Shown piece after piece: positions 19,074 to 27,434 of a DNA stretch of 64,000 bases; position 1 is the first letter of the stretch; the number at the start of each line of letters is the position of its first letter. A program made the translations under genes and the position numbers. The notes beneath the pieces are model-generated. The model was not told the DNA's origin and ran no database searches. It saw only the letters and a program-made list of their open reading frames with translations. Origin of the DNA: Sphingobacteriaceae bacterium (GTDB taxonomy: Bacteria > Bacteroidota > Bacteroidia > Sphingobacteriales > Sphingobacteriaceae); contig JAGIAD010000007.1 in NCBI GenBank assembly GCA_017745075.1, positions 1 to 64,000 on the forward strand, given 5' to 3'.

Positions 19074-19256
19074 AGGACTTAAAGCTATTTACCACAGAGT
19101 ACACAGAGCTTTTCATAGAGGAGCATGGATTTTCTTTCATTTTGCCACAAAGCAAACGAAGCTTTTCACAGAGCATCGCTGAGAACTAAATGTCGGTATG
19201 GTTAAACAACTAAACTTTGTTCTTGGTACCTTGTCACTGTTTTCTCTGTGGTTAAA
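19074..19256. repeat. Degenerate CACAGAG-type dispersed repeat
   Basis: The spacer after the kinase contains CCACAAAGGAC, CCACAGAGTACACAGAG, CCACAAAGCAAAC, CACAGAGCATC and an inverted TCTCTGTGGTTAAAA. These pair into a weak stem. The pattern is a commonly dispersed bacterial intergenic repeat type. No ORF is present. Confidence 0.4.
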
Positions 19257-19285
19257 ACTGTACGCTAAACGCTAGCCACCATACG

Positions 19286-19762
19286 CTAAGCTATATACGG
19301 CTCCATTTCCTTATCAATACTTTTACGCAATTCCATTAATTTAACAGCATAACCATGCATGGCGATTTCTTTTTCGGTTTTAGGCTTAAAGGCCGGAATT
19401 GCCTTTGGTTGTCCGGCATCATCAACTGCAACAAAAACAATAATACAATGGGTGTTTTTAACAAAATCAGCTTGATTTACAGGTTTGGAAAAAGCATCAA
19501 CCGCAATGTGCATACTGGTTTTACCCGTATAAATAATACGAGCTTCCATTTTAACCAGGTGCCCGATATGAACAGGGTGAAAGAAACGGATCCCACCAAC
19601 ATAAACGGTTACGCAATAGGTTTGGCTCCACTGCGAGGCACAGGCAAAAGCAGCCTGGTCAATCCACTTCATCATCATGCCACCGTGTACCTTACCCCCA
19701 TAGTTAACATCAGAGGGTTCGCTTAAAAATTGCAGTTCGATATGGTTTTTGGTTTTGGGCAT
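19286..19762 (-). CDS. Acyl-CoA thioesterase (hot-dog fold)
   Basis: Hydrolyses acyl-CoA to free acid and CoA in the cytoplasm. The conserved segment NYGGKVHGGMMMKWIDQAA at the N-terminal side carries the catalytic Asp on the long hot-dog helix, and FFHPVHIGHLVKMEARI follows. At 158 aa it is a single-domain YciA/BACH-like enzyme. It stands alone, convergent with the upstream kinase. Chain-length preference is unknown. Confidence 0.9.
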   Translation of the reverse strand: MPKTKNHIELQFLSEPSDVNYGGKVHGGMMMKWIDQAAFACASQWSQTYCVTVYVGGIRFFHPVHIGHLVKMEARIIYTGKTSMHIAVDAFSKPVNQADFVKNTHCIIVFVAVDDAGQPKAIPAFKPKTEKEIAMHGYAVKLMELRKSIDKEMEPYIA

Positions 19763-19906
19763 GGTAATGCTGGGTTTTAATTGCGTCTTAATGTGTTCGC
19801 TAAGATATTATAAAATAAGATAATTTCCTGCAATCAGCCATTATGATCTGTATGGTATCCCCAAAATAGTCCCGCAGCTCTAAAATGATTTCCTCAAATC
19901 TATCTC

Positions 19907-19944
19907 TTTTCTGCGTTTATCAGTGAAATCTGCGGGAAATAACC
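19907..19944. repeat. 38-bp direct repeat, copy 1
   Basis: It matches 20161-20198 at 36 of 38 positions (CTGCGTTTATCAGTG and GCGGGAAATAACC are identical in both copies). The pair flanks the hairpin-forming repeat at 20017-20090. Confidence 0.8.
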
Positions 19945-20016
19945 CCTTACTTACAACGACTATTAAAGATTCAGGACATGAAGAGGCTGTATCATAAAGA
20001 CAATTTCTCCTCAGAT

Positions 20017-20090
20017 TTTGTCACATTGAGCTTGTCGAAATGCTCTTAGTGGCATTTAATCAGGTCCTTCGACAGGCTCAGGATGACAAA
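20017..20090. repeat. Long inverted repeat (dispersed hairpin element)
   Basis: Left arm 20017-20039 and right arm 20068-20090 pair at 19 of 23 positions (cores TGAGCTTGTCGAA and TTCGACAGGCTCA) around a 28-nt spacer. The TTCGACAGGCTCAGGATGAC core is a motif often found dispersed between genes in Bacteroidota genomes. There is no T tract, so it is not a typical terminator. Confidence 0.75.
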
Positions 20091-20160
20091 TCTTATGATA
20101 AAGCCTCCATCACTAACAAAGCGGACGCTACAACAAGAAGGTTTACACGACTTGATTCCT

Positions 20161-20198
20161 TTTTCTGCGTTTATCAGTGTAATCGGCGGGAAATAACC
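20161..20198. repeat. 38-bp direct repeat, copy 2
   Basis: Second copy of 19907-19944, with two mismatches. It ends 12 bp before the stop codon of the DUF2130 gene. Confidence 0.8.
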
Positions 20199-20209
20199 TT
20201 ATTAGAAGA

Positions 20210-21463
20210 CTATTCTAAAAGCAATGTATCATCATCTTCATCGGTTAAACTCAGCTGAACACTATCGCTACCGGCAATTCCTTCAATAGAACCACGAATA
20301 TGGGTGGCATTTAATAATACTTTTTCCAATTGCTTTTCGCGTGCTTTCCATAAACGCTCCATCGCATCACGCTCGCGTTGTATGGATAGTTTCATGCTCA
20401 TAAAACCTTCCCTAATGGCTTTCCATTGTTCAGAAAACTCTGCACCCATTAAGTAATCGTATAACATGTGCATTTTTTCACCGCGGTTTTCCTGCGATTT
20501 TACTGCCCCAGCCAAACGCAAAATACCTTCGCGCAGCACATAAGCCACAGCATTTACTTCTTCGAAAGAGCAGATCCAAACCCCATCACGCTGTCCGAAA
20601 CAGTTCATGCCTTTTGGATAACATTGACTCACGATTACCGCAACATCAATGCCCATGCTGCGCATATCTTTCTTTAATTTTTCGATCCAGTCGCCACCAA
20701 AATCTTTGGTACGCTTACTTTCGTAAATAATTTTACCACATTCCTGTCCAAATTGGTTTCGCACTACCTGAACACAATCTGCCCCACGCACACCTTTACC
20801 TACTTCTTCAATTAAATCGAAAGGATAATTGGTCCGGAGTAATTCTTCCAAGATCAGTTCCTGCACCTCTCCCTGCAACTGCATACTACCCTGTTCGGCT
20901 TTGCGTTTCATTTCTTCGGCCAATTTTTTCTGGTCGTCGAGCTGCTTTTCTAATTCCTTTAAACGCAATTGATGCTCAGTATCTTTAATGCTGTTTTTTT
21001 CTGCCTCCTGTTTGCGGATCTGTTCTACCAATTCATTACGCTGCTCTTGCAATTTGCGCTGAAACGCAAGCTCCATTTCTTCTTCTTTTACTTTAAGACT
21101 TTCCTCACGGCGTAAAAAATCCAGTTCCTTTTCGCGCGCCAGCCTAAGTTTTTCAGCATTCTCTTTCGCATTACCTTCAAGCATCTGCAGTTTGGTTTCA
21201 AAATCTGCCGAAATGCTTTTGCGCAGGTTTTCCTCTAAGCTATCTTTAAGCTTGGTTTTCTCTTCAGCTAGTTTATCTTCAAATGCTTTCAACTGCTGCT
21301 GTTTTTCTGACTCAAAAATCTGCAGTTTACGCTGATATTCTTCATCCTTCTGCCTTGCATAAGCAGCCGCTTTCTCACGTAACTCTTTCTTATAATCTTC
21401 GGCCATGGCTTCTTCCATCGGAAAAACATGGGCACAGTTGGGGCATTTTATTTCGGTAGGCAT
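20210..21463 (-). CDS. DUF2130 protein with N-terminal zinc-ribbon-like motif and coiled coil
   Basis: Molecular function not established. The N-terminus CPNCAHVFPMEEA has a CxxC pair. Residues about 20-205 form a long charged coiled coil (many EEK/QRK heptads). The C-terminal DUF2130 domain (about 205-385) shows LLRTNYPFDLIEEVGKGVRG, YESKRTKDFGGDWI and VSQCYPKGMNCFGQRDGVWI. These acidic/Lys residues have a restriction-endonuclease-like look. The protein is 417 aa. It is a monocistronic leftward gene with repeats just downstream. A nuclease-like or DNA-associated role is inference only. Confidence 0.85.
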   Translation of the reverse strand: MPTEIKCPNCAHVFPMEEAMAEDYKKELREKAAAYARQKDEEYQRKLQIFESEKQQQLKAFEDKLAEEKTKLKDSLEENLRKSISADFETKLQMLEGNAKENAEKLRLAREKELDFLRREESLKVKEEEMELAFQRKLQEQRNELVEQIRKQEAEKNSIKDTEHQLRLKELEKQLDDQKKLAEEMKRKAEQGSMQLQGEVQELILEELLRTNYPFDLIEEVGKGVRGADCVQVVRNQFGQECGKIIYESKRTKDFGGDWIEKLKKDMRSMGIDVAVIVSQCYPKGMNCFGQRDGVWICSFEEVNAVAYVLREGILRLAGAVKSQENRGEKMHMLYDYLMGAEFSEQWKAIREGFMSMKLSIQRERDAMERLWKAREKQLEKVLLNATHIRGSIEGIAGSDSVQLSLTDEDDDTLLLE

Positions 21464-21550
21464 AAATTATTTTTTACCGCAGCGAACACTGCAGGTTACA
21501 AAGATATTAAAGCTTTATGATTGTGTAAAGGGGTTTTGCGCCATCGTTAT

Positions 21551-21931
21551 CTAAAGCACTTTTGACCTGATTTCATGACCGGCAGCCAGGATTTTACTTA
21601 CCGGGCATTTTGACGCGATTTCTTCCAATCTGATTTTCTGTTCTTCGGTAAGCACTCCGGTACAGGTAATCTCTTCCAGGAATATGGTTTCGCCGTTTTC
21701 GGCATCAATGTTTACTTCCACTTCAATTTTATCGATAGGCCAACCTTTTCTATCTACATACATCCTTAAAGTAATGGCCACGCATGATGCCAAAGAGGCC
21801 ATTAACAATCCTTTTGGTGCAAATCCTTTGTGTGTTCCTCCCAGTTCTAAAGGTTCATCTACTATTATATCATGAGAGCCATTCGTGACCGAACAGGCAT
21901 AATGTTCTTTATTTATCGTTGCTTTTACCAT
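21551..21931 (-). CDS. OsmC/Ohr-family peroxiredoxin-like protein
   Basis: Thiol-dependent reduction of organic peroxides is the family activity. The conserved features are the domain-swapped beta N-terminus, GTHKGFAPKGLLMASLASC with the first redox Cys on the central helix, and ASKCPVSKILAAG with the second Cys. The length of 126 aa fits the short OsmC/YhfA-like group. It lies 87 bp upstream of the DUF2130 gene on the same strand. Confidence 0.9.
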   Translation of the reverse strand: MVKATINKEHYACSVTNGSHDIIVDEPLELGGTHKGFAPKGLLMASLASCVAITLRMYVDRKGWPIDKIEVEVNIDAENGETIFLEEITCTGVLTEEQKIRLEEIASKCPVSKILAAGHEIRSKVL

Positions 21932-22119
21932 TATAAATTCGTTTTAGTAGCCCAAATATTGCGCTTTAACTTTAAACTTAGGTAAAAGTCTGGTCTTTTT
22001 TTTGAAAATGATCGTGAATCCGGAAGGCATTATCCAAAACCTATGGCTATTGTTTTCAAAATCAAAAAAACATCAAACATTATTAAAAGCAAATTGTTCA
22101 ACTCTAAAACCACATAATC

Positions 22120-22485
22120 ATGAAATACAGAAAGTTAATTGGAAAATATTTAAAGCACAAACCGGATAACAGTGCAAAAGTAGCACTTGCTTTAGTAGCT
22201 GGTTTGGCGGTGGGTGCAGTAATCAGTATTTTATTTGCCCCGGATAGCGGAGCGGGTACCCGTGGAAAAATTGCAGGTGGGGCCAGAAATCTTCGTTATG
22301 GTTTTCAAGACAAATATAACCTGTTAAAAGAAAAAGTATTCGGTGTAGAGGCTATTGAGGAAGATATTGTTCAACATGAAGTTCCTCATTTCAAACATAA
22401 GGTTACGAAGAAACGCAAATCAGATGTACAGGAAATTTTAGAAAATGCACACGAAAACGGTCAGGTACAGGAAGGACAAGGGTAA
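22120..22485 (+). CDS. YtxH domain protein
   Basis: A small stress-type protein with one glycine-rich hydrophobic segment (ALALVAGLAVGAVISILFAP, about residues 22-41). The YtxH hallmark FAPDSGAGTRGKI follows, and then a charged Lys/Glu-rich cytoplasmic tail. The length of 121 aa is normal. It lies in a rightward pair with the YdcF-like gene 98 bp downstream. The role is unknown, probably membrane-associated stress response. Confidence 0.85.
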   Translation: MKYRKLIGKYLKHKPDNSAKVALALVAGLAVGAVISILFAPDSGAGTRGKIAGGARNLRYGFQDKYNLLKEKVFGVEAIEEDIVQHEVPHFKHKVTKKRKSDVQEILENAHENGQVQEGQG

Positions 22486-22583
22486 AGGATACAAGAAGTG
22501 GCTTTTCTTATAAAATAATTAATGCATGTCAAACCACTTTGGCGTTTAAACAATTTCTTAGTTTTACAGGATAATCGCAATAC

Positions 22584-23330
22584 ATGTTTTTTATCCTCTC
22601 CAAGATTTTGCTTTTCCTCATTAAACCGATAGTGTGGGTTTTTGTGCTTTTAATTTTTGCAATCGCATCAAAACAAGCTAAACAAAGAAAAAGATATGCA
22701 ATCTGTGCCTTAGCTGTTTTCTTCCTTTTCTCCAATAGTTTTATTGTTGGCAAAATTATAAACAGCTATGAAGCCGGTTATCCCAAATTGCAGCACTACG
22801 ATGTAGGTATTGTACTTGGAGGTTTTTCGGGCCTGAATAAACGCAATAACGAAATTGTGTTTAACGGCGCTGGCGACCGCTTATTCCAGGCCATTGCCTT
22901 GTATAAAAAAGGCAATATTAAACAGATTTTATTGAGCAGCGGAAGTGCAAACCTGATTGATAAAAAAGTAAAGGAAGCTGATCTGGCCTTAAAATATTTA
23001 AAATTGATTGGCATTCCGGATTCGGCCATACTGATAGAAAACCAAAGTAGAAATACGATAGAGAATGCCAGGTACAGCCTGGCGCTTATCGCAAAAAAGA
23101 ATCCCAAAGCTAAAATATTGGTCATTACCAGTGCATGGCACATTCCAAGGGCAAAATTGATTTTTAATAAACTGACCAGACAAAAACCTGAATATTATCC
23201 GACTAATTTTTCCGGAAATACTGAATTTGAACTTCATGATTTCATTATTCCAAATGCCGGCGCATTGGGTGCATGGGAAATGTTATTTAAAGAATGGATT
23301 GGCCTAATTGCAGATCGGATCAGACATTAA
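22584..23330 (+). CDS. YdcF/SanA/ElyC-family membrane protein (DUF218)
   Basis: An inner-membrane protein of the family implicated in envelope and lipid-carrier homeostasis. Two N-terminal transmembrane helices lie at about 2-28 and 34-55. The DUF218 domain follows, with VGIVLGGFSGLN, IKQILLSSGSANLI, IPDSAILIENQSRNTIENA and VITSAWHIPRAKLIF, which are the conserved Asp/Asn/His stretches of the family. The length is 248 aa. The precise reaction is unknown. Confidence 0.88.
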   Translation: MFFILSKILLFLIKPIVWVFVLLIFAIASKQAKQRKRYAICALAVFFLFSNSFIVGKIINSYEAGYPKLQHYDVGIVLGGFSGLNKRNNEIVFNGAGDRLFQAIALYKKGNIKQILLSSGSANLIDKKVKEADLALKYLKLIGIPDSAILIENQSRNTIENARYSLALIAKKNPKAKILVITSAWHIPRAKLIFNKLTRQKPEYYPTNFSGNTEFELHDFIIPNAGALGAWEMLFKEWIGLIADRIRH

Positions 23331-23514
23331 TTGGCTAAATGGCCAGGCCATATTAAACCTTCATCGCCAATAATAACACAAGCGATTATCTATTTTATTT
23401 ATACTGACGGTAAACGTGGTATATTATAGATATGTAAAGTATTTTAAATTTTACAATTATGCATGTTTAATATACTATTTTGTATATCTTTATAGCATAA
23501 AATCTATATATAAC

Positions 23515-24009
23515 ATGCTCACAAAAGAAAAACAAACCCAAAAATTTTACTGGTTAAAATACGAAATCAGCGCAATCCAATCATTGATTCAGAATTCGCC
23601 CGGCGTTGACCAATTTGTATTTTGCTATTTCTTTCCAGAAACAGATCAGCAGGCCAAACCTTTACAGCTTATTGCTTATGCCTACATGGCAGCAACCAAC
23701 CAGTACAGCAGTTACTTTGATAAACTTGAGATCTACAACAATAGCGCTCTGGATTTAAGCGGCCCCATTGTGATGAGTAATAATATCATTTCGCTCGCCG
23801 ATATCCTGTTACTGATTAACACGCCCGACGTGAATGGCGATAAACCAGATTACCTGGTCTTCATCCCGAATGTTAACCGCGGACATGTTTTTTACGACGT
23901 AAAGCGCTTTAAAAGGATCGATACAGGCGATGTTGAATTAATTCTCGATATTAACACAGACCCTATTTTCACTAATCCTTCGCCACCGGCAACCATAAGC
24001 GGTCATTAA
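23515..24009 (+). CDS. Hypothetical protein ahead of a two-component system
   Basis: Not recognised. A soluble 164-residue protein with no signal peptide or membrane segment. The start at 23515 (MLTKEKQTQKFYWLK) is preferred over an upstream in-frame start at 23416, whose extra 33 residues are Tyr/Phe-rich and look non-coding. It lies 14 bp ahead of the membrane gene at 24024, so it probably belongs to the operon with the sensor kinase. Confidence 0.65.
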   Translation: MLTKEKQTQKFYWLKYEISAIQSLIQNSPGVDQFVFCYFFPETDQQAKPLQLIAYAYMAATNQYSSYFDKLEIYNNSALDLSGPIVMSNNIISLADILLLINTPDVNGDKPDYLVFIPNVNRGHVFYDVKRFKRIDTGDVELILDINTDPIFTNPSPPATISGH

Positions 24010-24023
24010 CTCCCTGATCGCAA

Positions 24024-24686
24024 ATGCTTAAAATATTCCAATATATTATAGATTGGTCTGAAGTATGGGCGTTATTGATCCCGTTATCTGTATTATTTTT
24101 TAAAAAACAACCAGTACGCCTTAAACTGGTTGTTTTTTATGTGTGGATGGCATTGGTGATCAACCTTTCTATAGATCTCATCTGGAAATTCAGGAACATA
24201 CTGCCTGCAGCCTATAATTCAAATAATTTCCTGTATAATGCGCATTCGATCGTTCGTTTTTATCTATTCAGTGCTTTTTTTATCCGTTTAGATCAGCCAT
24301 TTTTAGTTATCCTGAAGAGGATTATTCCCATATGTTTTACCATTTTCCTGGTCATTAATTTTACTTTTTTCGAAAACTTTTTTGATTACTGGAAACTGAG
24401 CAGCCGTTTACTATCTACCGAAGCCATTCTTCTTTTATTCTACGTAATTCAATATTATTTATTCAAAATAAATGAGAATGTGGCTACCAGGATTACCAAT
24501 AGTGATTTTTGGATCATTACCGGTCTGGGTATTTTTGTGGCAATGAATTTCTTTATATTCCTGTTATACAACGAGCTTACCGTACATTTTAAAAAGATTG
24601 CCATCAGTTTGTGGAGCCTGCATAATATCTCTTATATTATTTTCAACTTATTTATAGCCAAAGGATTTTATGAATCAGGAAAATAA
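24024..24686 (+). CDS. Polytopic membrane protein of unknown function
   Basis: Not recognised. The 220 residues contain about six to seven hydrophobic helices (about 12-28, 35-52, 70-88, 95-115, 132-150, 165-185, 193-213) with few charged loops, reminiscent of a seven-helix sensory module. Its 3' end overlaps the start of the kinase gene by 17 bp, which implies translational coupling. It may be the signal-sensing partner of the short-membrane-anchor kinase, but this is inference. Confidence 0.7.
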   Translation: MLKIFQYIIDWSEVWALLIPLSVLFFKKQPVRLKLVVFYVWMALVINLSIDLIWKFRNILPAAYNSNNFLYNAHSIVRFYLFSAFFIRLDQPFLVILKRIIPICFTIFLVINFTFFENFFDYWKLSSRLLSTEAILLLFYVIQYYLFKINENVATRITNSDFWIITGLGIFVAMNFFIFLLYNELTVHFKKIAISLWSLHNISYIIFNLFIAKGFYESGK

Positions 24687-25467
24687 TAGGTTCACACTGA
24701 TGTTAATGGCAGGTATTGCAGCCATGCTGATGTTATTTATAACTATACTGCTTATTTTTATTTTTATGCAGCGTAAAAAGCTTCAGTACAGGCTTAATCT
24801 GCAAGCTTTACAAAATGCCCAGAAAAATAAACTGATAGAAGCGGCTGTAAGAAGTGAAGAAATTGAACGGCACCGCATAGCCGAAGAATTACATGATGAA
24901 GTTGGCGCCATCCTCGGATCATCGAGCCTACATTTTTATGGGATTAATATTGATGATTGTGACGAGATCAGTAAAGAAATGTATCAAAAAGGCAAAAGTT
25001 TACTGGACGAAGGCATCCATAAAATCAGGGGTATTTCGCACAACCTCCATTCCAGCATTTTACAGGAGCTTGGTTTAAAAGAGGCCATTTCGCATTTCTG
25101 TGGAAAAATTAGCCATAACAGCATTATTAAAATCGACTTAAATTTAACCGACGAGCATTTCACAAAAGCAAGCCAGAAAAATATCAGTATCTACAGGATT
25201 ATTCAGGAACTGATCCATAATATCATTAAACATGCCAGGGCTAACCACATCTATATACAATCGTATAAGGTTAACAATAATCTGGTTTTCACGATTTCAC
25301 ACAACGGAAACGGCCTCACACAGCTGCAATTTGAGGAGCTTCGCTTTATTAAAGATGGATTAGGACTCAAAAATATCCAGAACAGGATGATCCTGCTTAA
25401 AGCTGAACTCCAATTTTTGCAGTTTGGCGATGATTACTTTATCGAAATTAAAATACCTGTTGATTAA
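24670..25467 (+). CDS. NarL-type sensor histidine kinase (HisKA_3)
   Basis: A membrane-anchored kinase with one N-terminal transmembrane helix (about 9-33) and no separate extracellular sensor. The HisKA_3 dimerisation domain carries the phospho-acceptor His75 in ERHRIAEELHDEVG. The ATPase domain has IIQELIHNIIKHA (N box), ISHNGNGL and GLGLKNIQNRMILL. At 265 aa it belongs to the short kinases common in Bacteroidota. It probably pairs with the LuxR-type regulator 120 bp downstream and may take its input from the overlapping membrane protein upstream. Confidence 0.93.
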   Translation: MNQENNRFTLMLMAGIAAMLMLFITILLIFIFMQRKKLQYRLNLQALQNAQKNKLIEAAVRSEEIERHRIAEELHDEVGAILGSSSLHFYGINIDDCDEISKEMYQKGKSLLDEGIHKIRGISHNLHSSILQELGLKEAISHFCGKISHNSIIKIDLNLTDEHFTKASQKNISIYRIIQELIHNIIKHARANHIYIQSYKVNNNLVFTISHNGNGLTQLQFEELRFIKDGLGLKNIQNRMILLKAELQFLQFGDDYFIEIKIPVD

Positions 25468-25587
25468 ATAGGTTTATCTTAAGGAAATCTTAATTGAATA
25501 ATTTATACATATAAGTAGTATTATAATTCAATTTGTGTCTTTATATTTTTATAAAAGATTATTAATTTTAGACATAATTAAATAACG

Positions 25588-26241
25588 ATGCTCAAAATAA
25601 GGATAGCCATAGCAGACGACTACAGTATTTTTCGGGACGGATTAAAGGTTGGCTTTAACCGCGACAAAAATCTGGAAGTAATATTTGAAGCGTCAGATGG
25701 GCAGGAACTTATGCAAAAACTCGAGGAACAGCAGCCCGATGTGATTGTGATGGATATAAAAATGCCTTTAATGGATGGTATAGAAGCCATGAAGTTAATC
25801 CGTAAAAAACATTCAAATGACATCAAAATACTGGTTTTAACGATGTATGATGATGTTAAATTCATTATCCACCTGATGGAAAACGGCGCCAATGGCTACC
25901 TGCTAAAAAACACCGATCCGAAAGAAATCAGAAAAGCCATTTATTCGATATATGAGAGCGGCTACTATTTTAACGATATTGTAACCAAGGCGCTCTTAAA
26001 AAAACTTACCTTTAAAGGTCCGATCAAGTTGTCACTGGATCAAACTATAGAATTCTCAGAACGCGAACTGGATGTACTAAAGATGATCTGCGATGAGAAA
26101 ACGGCCACAGAAATCGGCACTGAACTTTTTTTAAGTCCACGTTCGGTTGAAGGCATCAGGATGCGTATGATCGAAAAAACAGGTGTCCGCAACACTGCTG
26201 GCTTGGTTATGTTCGCCATTAAAAATGGTGTAGTAGAATAA
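25588..26241 (+). CDS. NarL/LuxR-family response regulator
   Basis: A DNA-binding response regulator. The receiver domain (1-120) has acidic pocket residues in IAIADDYSIFRDGL, the phospho-acceptor Asp56 (VIVMDIKMPLMDG), the Thr of VLTMYDD and the Lys of GYLLKNTDP. The LuxR-type helix-turn-helix (about 155-217) is SERELDVLKMICDEKTATEI followed by LFLSPRSVEGIR. The 217 aa are normal. It is the partner of the kinase at 24670. The peptide gene at 26519 is the next gene downstream on the same strand and a plausible target. Confidence 0.95.
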   Translation: MLKIRIAIADDYSIFRDGLKVGFNRDKNLEVIFEASDGQELMQKLEEQQPDVIVMDIKMPLMDGIEAMKLIRKKHSNDIKILVLTMYDDVKFIIHLMENGANGYLLKNTDPKEIRKAIYSIYESGYYFNDIVTKALLKKLTFKGPIKLSLDQTIEFSERELDVLKMICDEKTATEIGTELFLSPRSVEGIRMRMIEKTGVRNTAGLVMFAIKNGVVE

Positions 26242-26518
26242 TCTCTCCCTCCCCTTTAACATTCTTACACTGCTTATCAAGGTAATTCCGTTTGAATAAA
26301 GCGCTGTAAAAACACGATAGATTCTGTATTTCGGTGTTGTAGCATAAACATCGTCCCTTTTTTATACCCCAGTAAGTACGTAGAAATACTCTATTTTATG
26401 AATAGGTATTATCACGCTGTTATTAAAATAATGGTGTACCGACCTTTATGTTGTGCAAACGAAGCTTCAAAACCAAAGCACATTAAACATTATTTTATTT
26501 ACCTCAAAAAAAAACGAA

Positions 26519-26821
26519 ATGGCAAAGTCAAGCTTAACCAAGGCAGAATTAGCAATTCTTGATGCCTTAATCGCCGACCTACAAAGCGATGAAATTGTTG
26601 AATCAAATTCAGCGGCCCCACTATTTATTGCAGCAATTGCACGTACTGCAGTACAGGCAGTTAAAGTAACCGTAAAGGCTACACCAGTAGTTACTCAGGT
26701 AGTTGAAGCGATTGGTGCTGCAAGTTCTTTGAAAGAAGAAGAAATCAGCAGTCTTTCTAAAGAAGCCAACAATGGTTTATCTTTAGATAAACTGATCGAA
26801 CTTCGCAAAAAATTCAATTAA
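26519..26821 (+). CDS. Small Ala/Val-rich peptide, candidate bacteriocin-like precursor
   Basis: Not recognised as a named family. The 100-residue product has a charged N-terminal part (1-32, including SLTKAELAILDALIADL), a cysteine-free hydrophobic and amphipathic core (about 34-72, APLFIAAIARTAVQAVKVTV then ATPVVTQVVEAIGAAS), and a charged Leu/Glu/Lys tail (73-100). There is no signal peptide. The start at 26519 is chosen over an in-frame upstream start at 26453 because the latter adds a low-complexity stretch. A strong terminator follows the stop, and genes for SdpB/HTTM-like and DCC proteins lie downstream. This is the layout of peptide-toxin operons, so a membrane-active peptide is inferred, not proven. 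Confidence 0.65.
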   Translation: MAKSSLTKAELAILDALIADLQSDEIVESNSAAPLFIAAIARTAVQAVKVTVKATPVVTQVVEAIGAASSLKEEEISSLSKEANNGLSLDKLIELRKKFN

Positions 26822-26830
26822 CAATTTTGG

Positions 26831-26858
26831 GAGGGCACGTATATGTGCCCTCTTTTTT
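26831..26858 (+). terminator. Internal terminator after the peptide gene
   Basis: A perfect 8-bp stem (26831-26838 with 26845-26852, GAGGGCAC/GTGCCCTC) with a 6-nt loop is followed by six Ts. It lies 9 bp after the peptide stop and 18 bp ahead of the next start codon. It would let the peptide be made in excess, with readthrough into the membrane genes. Confidence 0.85.
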
Positions 26859-26875
26859 CTAACCTATTTGAAATT

Positions 26876-27427
26876 ATGATACCGAAATTAGATCCTACAG
26901 TTATTTACGAAATCGTAGTAATTGTTTTTCTGGCCTGCTGGTTTATAGCAACCGTATTGTGTCAGTTCAGGGAAACCAAAATATCCTGGTTCATCAGGTA
27001 TAAAATAGATCTTTTCAATCTCATCCCTTTATGGACATTTTTTGCCCCCCACCCCGGTAAAAGGGATTACCATTTATTGTTTAGAGATAAGATAACAGAG
27101 ACTGATTACAGCGAATGGCAGGAAATGGAGATTACCGAAGAACGTACTTTTTGGTCGTGGTTATGGAATCCTGAAAAACGGGATAAAAAAATATTATCAG
27201 ATGTGGTGCAGAGCCTGGTATCCAGCATTCCCTCCTTCCGGGAAAAAACAGGCAATCTTAATTTGCTCATGTTTTCTACCCCTTACATTATCGTGTTACA
27301 TGCGGTTAGTCAATGCAAAAAAAGATCGCAGAACTGTTACCGGCAGTTTATGCTGGCCGAATCATCAGGCTATCAAAAGGAAACCAAACCGGCATTAATC
27401 TTATTATCTGTTTTTCATCAAATATAA
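26876..27427 (+). CDS. Membrane-anchored protein of an Sdp-like cluster (possible SdpA analogue)
   Basis: Not assigned to a proven family. One N-terminal transmembrane helix (about 10-29) is followed by a motif around residues 45-70, LFNLIPLWTFFAPHPGKRDY then HLLFRD. The W-T/S-FFAP-x-PG-x-x-DY element recalls proteins encoded beside SdpB/HTTM and DCC genes, including SdpA-type partners. The rest is soluble and rich in Trp and charged residues. The length is 183 aa from the ATG at 26876; an upstream in-frame start at 26843 lies inside the terminator hairpin. It lies 7 bp ahead of the HTTM-like gene. Confidence 0.65.
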   Translation: MIPKLDPTVIYEIVVIVFLACWFIATVLCQFRETKISWFIRYKIDLFNLIPLWTFFAPHPGKRDYHLLFRDKITETDYSEWQEMEITEERTFWSWLWNPEKRDKKILSDVVQSLVSSIPSFREKTGNLNLLMFSTPYIIVLHAVSQCKKRSQNCYRQFMLAESSGYQKETKPALILLSVFHQI

Positions 27428-27434
27428 ATTGGCT

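Larger units (their letters stand above)
19763..20209. other. Repeat-rich 447-bp spacer without a gene
   Basis: No supported ORF. The stretch is mostly made of known-style dispersed repeats: a 38-bp direct repeat pair (19907-19944 and 20161-20198) flanking a long inverted repeat (20017-20090). The gene-like ORF 20040-20258 on the plus strand is produced by the repeat. Confidence 0.6.
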
